The position numbers were made by a program, and so were the translations under genes. DNA of 64,000 nucleotides from Methylobacterium aquaticum (lineage in GTDB: Bacteria; Pseudomonadota; Alphaproteobacteria; Rhizobiales; Beijerinckiaceae). Under the pieces are notes generated by a model. It did no database searches. It was given only the letters and a program-made list of their open reading frames with translations, and was not told the origin of the DNA. Location of the stretch: assembly GCF_016804325.1 (NCBI RefSeq), contig NZ_CP043627.1:2927001-2991000 (forward strand). Direction: 5' to 3'. Positions 58,247 to 64,000 of this stretch are shown piece by piece. How positions within the stretch are numbered: the first letter of the stretch is position 1; every line of letters starts with the position of its first letter.

Positions 58247-60895
58247 GTGATCGAACGGCTCGTGGCGTTTTCCGTACACCGGCGCTGGCTCGTCCTCGTG
58301 GCCGCGCTGCTGCTCACCGTCGCGAGCGCCGTCACGGCGGCGCATCTCTTCCGCATCAACACCGACGTCGAGCGCCTGATCACCTCGGACGTGCCGTGGC
58401 GCCAGGACGAGATCCAGTTCGAGAAGATCTTTCCGCAGCGCAGCAGCCTGCTCGTCATGGTGGTCGACGGGCAGACGCCGGAACAGGCCGAGGAGGCGGC
58501 GACCCGCCTGACCCAGGCCCTCTCGACCCACAAGGACCTGCTACCGATCGTCTACCGGCCCGATGGCGGGCCGTTCTTCGAGAAGAACGGCCTCCTGCTG
58601 ATGCCCCAGAAGGAATTGGACCAGACCACGGAGCGGCTGATCCAGCAGCAGGGCCTGCTCGGGCCGCTCGCCGCCGACCCGTCCCTGCGCGGCATCATGC
58701 AGGCCATGGTGATGGGCGCCCAGGGGGTGAAGGCCGGCCAGGCCAAGCCCGAGGATCTCGTCGGCCCGATGGGCCAGATGAAGGAGGTCTTCGACCGGGT
58801 GCTCAAGGGCGAGCGGGCCCAGCTTTCCTGGCAGTTGCTGCTCGCCGGCGGCAAGGCGGAGCCGAGCGACCTGCGCCGCTTCGTCATCGCACAGCCGGTG
58901 CTCGACTACGACGCCCTCCAGCCCGGCGAGAAGGCGAGCCAGCTCATCCGCGAGACCGCCCGCAGCCTCGGCCTGACCGAGGCCAACGGGGTGCGGGTGC
59001 GCCTCACCGGTCAGGTCGCGGTGGCGGACGACGAGTTCGCGACGCTGGCCGACGACGCGGCGCTGAACTACTCGGTCACCGGCGGCGCCATCGTGCTGTT
59101 CCTGTGGCTGGCGCTCCGCTCGGGCAGCCTCGTCGTCGCGGTGCTCGTCACCACCTTCGCCGGCCTCATCGTCACGGCGGCGCTCGGCCTCCTGATGGTC
59201 GGCGAATTGAACCCGATCTCGGTCGCCTTCGCGGCCCTGTTCGTCGGTCTCGGCATCGATTTCGGCATCCAGTTCGCCGTGCGCTACCGCGCCGACCGCT
59301 TCTCCGAGGGCGATCTCGAACGGGCGATCCGCTCGGCCGCCCGCGGCGTCGGCTGGTCGCTGACGCTGGCCGCGGTGTCGCTGCTCGCCGGCTTCTTCTC
59401 GTTCCTGCCGACCGACTTCCGCGGGGTGTCGGAGCTCGGCCTGATCGCCGGCGTCGGCATGATCGTCGCCTACCTGTTCTCCCTCACCATGCTGCCGGCG
59501 CTGATCGCCGTGCTGCGGCCGCCGGGCGAGAAGCAGGAGGTCGGCACCGCCAGCATGGCCTCGGTCGATCACTGGATCCTCGAGCACCGCAAGCTGGTCC
59601 TGGTGCTCACCGGCGTCGTCACGGTGGCGGGCCTGCCCCTGCTCTACTGGCTGCCCTTCGATTCGAACCCGATGCACCTGCGCAGCGCGAAGGTGGAATC
59701 GGTCGCGACCTATCTCGACCTCGCCAAGGACCCGAAGACCAGCCCGAACTCGATCGACGTGGTGGTGCCCAACCGCGACGCCATCGACCCGATGGTCAAG
59801 AAGCTGACGGCCCTGCCGGGGGTCGCCGGGGTCATCGACATCAACACCTTCGTGCCCGCCGACCAGGACCAGAAGCTCGCGACGATCGAGGACGCCGCGC
59901 AGGTGCTCGGGCCCGTCCTCAACCCGCCCCGCGTCGCTCCCCCGCCGACCGACCGCGAGGTGGTGACGGCGATCCGCAACGCGGTCACGGCGTTGCGCGG
60001 CATCGCGCAAGGGTCGAAGGACCAGGGAGCGGCCGCCTCCGGCCCGCTCGCCACCATCCAGGGCTTCACCGACACCCTCGACCGCCTGGCCAATGCCGAG
60101 CCCCCCGTGCGCGAGGCCGCCGCCGCCGCGGTGGTGCCGAACCTGAAGGTCCTGCTCACCCGCCTGCGCGGCCTGCTCGCGCCGGAGAAGGTCACGCTCG
60201 AGAACCTGCCCAAGCAGATCCGCTCGGAGTGGATCGCCGCCGACGGCAAGGCCCGGATCGAGGTGCAGCCGAAGGGCAACTCGAACGACAACCTGGTGCA
60301 GCGCCGCTTCGCCAAGGAAGTCCTGACCGTCGCCCCCCACGCCACCGGCGCGCCGGTCGCCACCACCCTGTCGAGCCACACCATCCTCGGCGCCTTCATC
60401 GAGGCGGGCCTGCTGGCGCTGCTCTCGATCTTCATCATCCTGTCGGTGGCCCTGCGCCGCCCCTGGGACGTCGCCATGGCGCTCGGGCCGCTGGTGCTCG
60501 CCACGCTGTGGACGCTGGAGGCGCTCTACCTCATCGGCATGCCGCTGAACTTCGCCAACATCATCGCGCTGCCCTTGATGCTGGCGGTGGGCGTGGCCTT
60601 CCACATCTACTACGTGATCGCCTGGCGGGCCGGCGTCGCCGACATGCTGGCCTCGAGCCTGACCCGGGCGATCTTCTTCTCGGCGCTCACCACCGGCACC
60701 GCCTTCGGCTCGCTGGTCCTGTCGAGCCATCCGGGCACCGCCAGCATGGGCAAGCTCCTCGCCCTGTCGCTGTTCTTCACCCTGGTGGCCGCCTTCTTCA
60801 TCGTCCCGGCCTTCCTCGGCCCGCCGCCTAAGCAGAAGGCGAAGGACGGGGTGCCGGAGAATGCGGCGCGAAAGGACCCGTTGATCCCGGCCTGA
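58247..60895 (+). CDS. hpnN: Hopanoid transporter HpnN (RND superfamily)
   Basis: An 882-residue RND/MMPL-type membrane protein that moves hopanoids from inner to outer membrane. It has an N-terminal span (12-33) and a first periplasmic domain. Spans at about 280-440 follow with FVGLGIDFGIQFAVRYR and a central IAGVGMIVAYLFSLTMLPALI. A second periplasmic domain and a second set of spans (LPLMLAVGVAFHIYYVIAW) complete it. GTG 58247 is the likely start, giving MIERLVAFSVHRRW. Its neighbours hpnG, hpnH and ispH support the assignment. Confidence 0.92.
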   Translation: MIERLVAFSVHRRWLVLVAALLLTVASAVTAAHLFRINTDVERLITSDVPWRQDEIQFEKIFPQRSSLLVMVVDGQTPEQAEEAATRLTQALSTHKDLLPIVYRPDGGPFFEKNGLLLMPQKELDQTTERLIQQQGLLGPLAADPSLRGIMQAMVMGAQGVKAGQAKPEDLVGPMGQMKEVFDRVLKGERAQLSWQLLLAGGKAEPSDLRRFVIAQPVLDYDALQPGEKASQLIRETARSLGLTEANGVRVRLTGQVAVADDEFATLADDAALNYSVTGGAIVLFLWLALRSGSLVVAVLVTTFAGLIVTAALGLLMVGELNPISVAFAALFVGLGIDFGIQFAVRYRADRFSEGDLERAIRSAARGVGWSLTLAAVSLLAGFFSFLPTDFRGVSELGLIAGVGMIVAYLFSLTMLPALIAVLRPPGEKQEVGTASMASVDHWILEHRKLVLVLTGVVTVAGLPLLYWLPFDSNPMHLRSAKVESVATYLDLAKDPKTSPNSIDVVVPNRDAIDPMVKKLTALPGVAGVIDINTFVPADQDQKLATIEDAAQVLGPVLNPPRVAPPPTDREVVTAIRNAVTALRGIAQGSKDQGAAASGPLATIQGFTDTLDRLANAEPPVREAAAAAVVPNLKVLLTRLRGLLAPEKVTLENLPKQIRSEWIAADGKARIEVQPKGNSNDNLVQRRFAKEVLTVAPHATGAPVATTLSSHTILGAFIEAGLLALLSIFIILSVALRRPWDVAMALGPLVLATLWTLEALYLIGMPLNFANIIALPLMLAVGVAFHIYYVIAWRAGVADMLASSLTRAIFFSALTTGTAFGSLVLSSHPGTASMGKLLALSLFFTLVAAFFIVPAFLGPPPKQKAKDGVPENAARKDPLIPA

Positions 60896-60923
60896 GTGTC
60901 GGACGACGCTCCGCAATGACAAG

Positions 60924-60955
60924 GCCCGCCCCTCCGCCGAGGGGCGGGCTTTTTT
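60924..60955 (+). terminator. Intrinsic terminator of hpnN
   Basis: A perfect 11-base stem, 60924-60934 (GCCCGCCCCTC) with 60939-60949, and a CGCC loop. It is followed by TTTTTTC. Confidence 0.9.
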
Positions 60956-60975
60956 CTTGATGGCACGACGCCCGA

Positions 60976-61145
60976 ACCCTCCCCCCTCTGCGGGGGAGGG
61001 TAGCGAGCGGATGCGAGCCGGGAGAGGGGCAGCGCGACGCTGCTCCAGCGGGCGCCCTTCATGACGGTCACGACCTCTCCGGAAGCGGTGTCCCCTCTCC
61101 CGCCCCACTCCGTGGGGGCACCCTCCCCCGCAGAGGGGGGAGGGT
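60976..61145. repeat. Palindromic repeat block, family B (ACCCTCCCCC type)
   Basis: ACCCTCCCCCCTCTGCGGGGGAGGGT opens the block, a GGGAGAGGGG / CCCCTCTCCC pair lies inside, and ACCCTCCCCC's complement closes it. A solitary half unit of the same type lies at 4141-4167 between dppA and pabC. The block is part of a 525-base gene-free gap (60896-61420); the remaining part (61146-61420) shows no gene and should contain the sulP promoter. Confidence 0.7.
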
Positions 61146-61420
61146 GAAACCCGCGCCATCCTCGTCTTGGTTGGTTCCCGATAACCCTGCGCCCAGCCGT
61201 CGCGACTTTAATCCCCTCGCCCGGTTGCACCGCAGCGAAGACCCGTGTACGCACGGATCCATGATGCAGGATCGAGCCATTCAGGTCTCGCGGCCCACGC
61301 CGCCGTAGCGCCCCGCTCTCCCGCGTCCTCTTTCCACGCCTGTCCGTCTTGCCCGTCCGCCTCGCGCGGCGGATCGTCCTCGCGCGCGCCGTCGCGCCTC
61401 CATCCGAAAGCTCAGATTCC

Positions 61421-62896
61421 ATGAACCTCGTCCGCCTGCGGCGCGAATGGGCGCCCGACGTCACGCGCGAAATTCTGGCCGGCACCGTCGTCGCCCTCGC
61501 CCTCATCCCGGAGGCGATCGCCTTCTCGATCATCGCCGGGGTCGACCCGAAGGTCGGGCTCTACGCCTCGTTCTGCATCGCGGTGGTCACGGCCATTGCC
61601 GGCGGGCGCCCGGCGATGATCTCGGCCGCCACCGGCGCGATGGCGTTGGTGATGACGACGCTGGTGAAGGATCACGGCCTCGGCTACCTCTTCGCGGCGA
61701 CGATCCTGACCGGCTTGATCCAGCTCGCCGCGGGCGCGTTCAAGCTCGGCAACCTGATGCGCTTCGTCTCGCGCTCGGTCGTCACCGGCTTCGTCAACGC
61801 GCTCGCCATCCTGATCTTCATGGCCCAGATGCCGGAGCTGATCGGCCGCGGGCCTGTCGTCTACGCCATGACCGCGGCCGGGCTCGCGCTGATCTACGGC
61901 CTGCCCTACCTGACGAAGGCCGTGCCCTCGGCGCTGGTGACGATCGTGCTGTTCACCGCCCTGTCGATGAGCCTCGGCCTCGGCATCCGCACCGTCGGCG
62001 ACATGGGCGCCCTGCCGAGCGAGTTGCCGAGCTTTGCCCTGCCACAGGTGCCGCTGACCTTCGAGACCCTGCGGATCATCCTGCCCTACGCGCTGACGCT
62101 GGCCATGGTCGGCCTGCTCGAGAGCCTGATGACCGCGGCGATCGTGGATGAGCGCACCGACACCACCTCGAACAAGAACCGCGAATGTGCCGGCCAGGGG
62201 CTCGCCAATGTCACCGCCGGCCTGTTCGGCGGCATGGCCGGCTGCGCGATGATCGGCCAGTCGGTCATCAACGTCTCGTCGGGCGGCCGCGGCCGGCTCT
62301 CGACCCTGTGGGCCGGCGCCTTCCTGCTGTTCCTGATCGTGGTGCTCGGTCCCTACGTGGCGCAGATTCCGATGGCGGCGCTCGTCGCCGTGATGATCAT
62401 GGTGTCGATCAACACCTTCCAGTGGCGCTCGATCCGTACGCTCGTCACCCACCCGACCACGTCGAGCATCGTGATGCTCGGCACCGTCGCGGTGGTGGTC
62501 GCCACCCACGACCTCGCCAAGGGCGTGCTGTTCGGCGTGGTGTTGAGCGGGCTGTTCTTCGCCCACAAGGTCACGCGGTTCTTCGCCGTCGCCTCCTCGC
62601 GCGAGGGCCGGACCCGCACCTACCGGGTGACGGGCCAGATCTTCTTTGCCACGGCGGAAGCCTTCCATGCCGGCTTCGACTTCCGCGAGGAGGATCTGGA
62701 GCGCGTGGTGATCGACCTGACGCAGGCCCATTTCTGGGACCTGACCGCCGTCAATGCGCTTGACCGGGTGGTGCTGAAGTTCCGCCACCACGCGGTGCCG
62801 GTGGAGATCGTCGGCCTCAACGCCGCCTCGGCGACGCTGGTCGAGAAGCTCGGCACCCACGACAAGCCGGGGGCGGCGCTGGCGTCGGGGCATTGA
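61421..62896 (+). CDS. SulP/SLC26-family anion transporter
   Basis: A 491-residue membrane protein with 10-12 spans, the family signature near the start ([32 protein letters not shown]), and [32 protein letters not shown]-terminal STAS domain ([18 protein letters not shown]...[20 protein letters not shown]) follows. It transports sulfate, bicarbonate or another anion. An ATG at 61421 was chosen over an upstream GTG because the conserved part begins here. Confidence 0.9.
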   Translation: MNLVRLRREWAPDVTREILAGTVVALALIPEAIAFSIIAGVDPKVGLYASFCIAVVTAIAGGRPAMISAATGAMALVMTTLVKDHGLGYLFAATILTGLIQLAAGAFKLGNLMRFVSRSVVTGFVNALAILIFMAQMPELIGRGPVVYAMTAAGLALIYGLPYLTKAVPSALVTIVLFTALSMSLGLGIRTVGDMGALPSELPSFALPQVPLTFETLRIILPYALTLAMVGLLESLMTAAIVDERTDTTSNKNRECAGQGLANVTAGLFGGMAGCAMIGQSVINVSSGGRGRLSTLWAGAFLLFLIVVLGPYVAQIPMAALVAVMIMVSINTFQWRSIRTLVTHPTTSSIVMLGTVAVVVATHDLAKGVLFGVVLSGLFFAHKVTRFFAVASSREGRTRTYRVTGQIFFATAEAFHAGFDFREEDLERVVIDLTQAHFWDLTAVNALDRVVLKFRHHAVPVEIVGLNAASATLVEKLGTHDKPGAALASGH

Positions 62897-62937
62897 GCGG
62901 CTGATTGGTCGCTCATCACGGAGTTGAAACCCTCCAT

Positions 62938-63076
62938 GTCATCCCGGGGCTCGTCGAAGACGAGAACCCGGGATCCATAACCGCGACGGAGACGAAAAAA
63001 GCGGGATCCGCTCCGCTTCACCCTGCATCGTCAGCGGTTATGGATCCCGGGTTCCGCTGCGCGGCCCCGGGATGAC
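62938..63076. repeat. Palindromic intergenic repeat, family A, copy 8
   Basis: It opens GTCATCCCGGGGCTCG and closes CCCCGGGATGAC, with the internal ATCCATAA / TTATGGAT pair. It lies between the convergent sulP and tetR genes. Confidence 0.85.
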
Positions 63077-63128
63077 CCTGTGGGTATGAATTCCGTCGAG
63101 GACGCCGAAGGGGACCCTGCCCAAGCCC

Positions 63129-63809
63129 CTACCCCGCCCGCGCCGTCGCGCCATGCACCATGGCGACCACCCCGGCCCGCAGGAGGTCGTACTTGGTCGG
63201 CAGGCCCGGCCCGGTCGGCAGCCGGCCGGCGGCGGCGAGCGTCGCGATGCCGTGGGACAAGGCCCAGACTTCCAGCGCGACGAAGCGCGGATCGACGCTC
63301 CCCGAGAATCCATCGGGAAAGGTGCTCCGCAGCGCCTCGACCAGGAGCCCGAAGGCGTCGCGGTCCCGCGGCGCCTGGGCGGGAGCGCAGCCGTCGGGCC
63401 CGAGGGGCCGGGCCTCGAAGATCGCCGCGTAGTAGCCCGGCTCCTCCTCGGCGAAGGTCAGGTAGGCCTCCCCCATCCGGGTGAAGCGCTCCAGCGGCGT
63501 GCCGGGGCCGCGCAGGGCCCGGGCCAGGCGTTCGGCCAGCTCGGTGAAGCCGCGCTCGGCCACCTCTTCCAGCAGGGCCTCGCGGCCGCGGAAATGGCGG
63601 TAGAGCGCCGCCGGCGAGACGCCGACGAGGCGGGCCGCGTCGACCAGGGTGAAGCCGCCGATCCCGCGCTCCGCGATGAAGCGGCGCGCGGCCTCGATCA
63701 GGGCCTCCTTGAGGTTGCCGTGATGGTAGCCGCGCCGGTCGGACGGGTCACTGCGCCAGGGTCGCACCGTGTTCGTGTCTCTTCGCGGGGCCGGGCCGGC
63801 CACCTGCAC
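63129..63809 (-). CDS. TetR-family transcriptional regulator
   Basis: A 226-residue regulator. After a variable 25-residue start, residues 28-75 form the TetR helix-turn-helix (HHGNLKEALIEAARRFIAERG...TLVDAARLVGVSPAALYRHFRGREALLEEVA). The C-terminal part resembles the TetR_C_33/WHG ligand-binding domain (YLTFAEEEPGYYAAIFEA). An in-frame later start near the helix-turn-helix is possible. It may control the probable P450 gene upstream on the same strand or an unseen target. Confidence 0.85.
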   Translation of the reverse strand: MQVAGPAPRRDTNTVRPWRSDPSDRRGYHHGNLKEALIEAARRFIAERGIGGFTLVDAARLVGVSPAALYRHFRGREALLEEVAERGFTELAERLARALRGPGTPLERFTRMGEAYLTFAEEEPGYYAAIFEARPLGPDGCAPAQAPRDRDAFGLLVEALRSTFPDGFSGSVDPRFVALEVWALSHGIATLAAAGRLPTGPGLPTKYDLLRAGVVAMVHGATARAG

Positions 63810-63842
63810 AGCCCATAGAGCATTTTTTCGCCCGCGGCAGGC

Positions 63843-64000
63843 TCAACCGGTGCGGCGTTCGAGATGGAAGCGCGGCACGTGGTCCGGCCGCAAGGTCGTG
63901 GTCGCCACCGGCAGCACCGGGCGGTCGCCGTCGAGGGAGAGCCGAAGGTCGCGCATCAGGCGCGCCAGGACCAGGGTCGCCTCGGCGAGCGCGAGCTGCG
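63843..64000 (-). CDS. C-terminal end of a probable cytochrome P450
   Basis: The window ends inside this gene; the last 51 residues read QLALAEATLVLARLMRD, then LSLDGDRPVLPVATTTLRPDHVPRFHLERR. The LA-E-A-LVLARLMRDL helix and the later TTLRPDH...L-R segment are those of the P450 C-terminus after the haem cysteine, which lies beyond the edge. The identification is tentative because the haem motif is not in view. Confidence 0.6.
   Translation of the reverse strand, partial: QLALAEATLVLARLMRDLRLSLDGDRPVLPVATTTLRPDHVPRFHLERRTG

Noticed and set aside
58541..61159. An 872-codon open frame antisense to hpnN
   Set aside because: Composition is Arg/Gly/Glu/His-rich without domains, and it mirrors the codon pattern of hpnN. 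It also runs into the terminator and repeat region.

Overview
The window is high-GC (about 70%) alphaproteobacterial chromosome, most likely Methylobacterium or a close relative (Hyphomicrobiales). The evidence is the hopanoid genes hpnG/hpnH/ispH/hpnN, the alphaproteobacterial order eno - ftsB - pdhA - pdhB - pdhC - lpd, a CitE/malyl-CoA-lyase-like enzyme, a sigma-EcfG type promoter, and many palindromic intergenic repeats. The organism name is inference; the gene content is read from the sequence.

Layout. 1-4024: a dipeptide-type ABC importer on the minus strand (ATPase cut by the window edge, permeases DppC and DppB, binding protein). 4182-7013: an overlapping pabB-pabA-pabC operon for p-aminobenzoate. 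7250-13615: rimO, pncA, a quinone oxidoreductase, a UbiH-type FAD hydroxylase and a patatin-like phospholipase. 14101-20282: CoA ester lyase, HspQ, an IalB-like secreted protein, a degenerate AMP-binding protein, a pseudo-receiver, a lipoprotein hydrolase, and a TfoX-domain gene ending in a 23-base C tract. 20818-24882: a glycerol-phosphate/sugar-type ABC importer without its ATPase, followed by a GpdQ-like phosphodiesterase. 25118-32080: scoAB, AsmA-like protein, a class III sirtuin, a frameshifted gene and a HAD hydrolase.

32132-33341 is an IS110-family element on the minus strand. It has inserted into one copy of the commonest intergenic palindrome. Its 223-base non-coding end carries, in the right order and polarity, four short segments that match the target halves and the element's own ends, so the bridge-RNA guides can be read directly. 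This is the most striking feature of the window.

33531-36108 encodes a KaiC-like double ATPase overlapping an HWE histidine kinase. 36739-45051 holds a YdcZ-like transporter, kdsA, a frameshifted MFS gene, a small secreted protein under a sigma-EcfG-like promoter, queF, eno, an EamA transporter with a divergent AraC regulator, and a lone XRE/HigA-like regulator. 45374-52787 is ftsB plus the pyruvate dehydrogenase operon. Two nuclease-fold genes (Uma2, frameshifted; DUF559) lie between its subunit genes. 52884-54428 has three small secreted or membrane proteins. 54921-60895 is the hopanoid block: HpnH and HpnG act in turn on the C35 side chain, IspH supplies isoprenoid precursors, and HpnN moves hopanoids to the outer membrane. 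61421-64000 holds a SulP transporter, a TetR regulator and the end of a probable cytochrome P450.

Three genes (30559, 38961, 48715) are each broken by one missing base in or beside a G/C run. This may be real decay or sequencing error. No rRNA, tRNA or CRISPR array was recognised.
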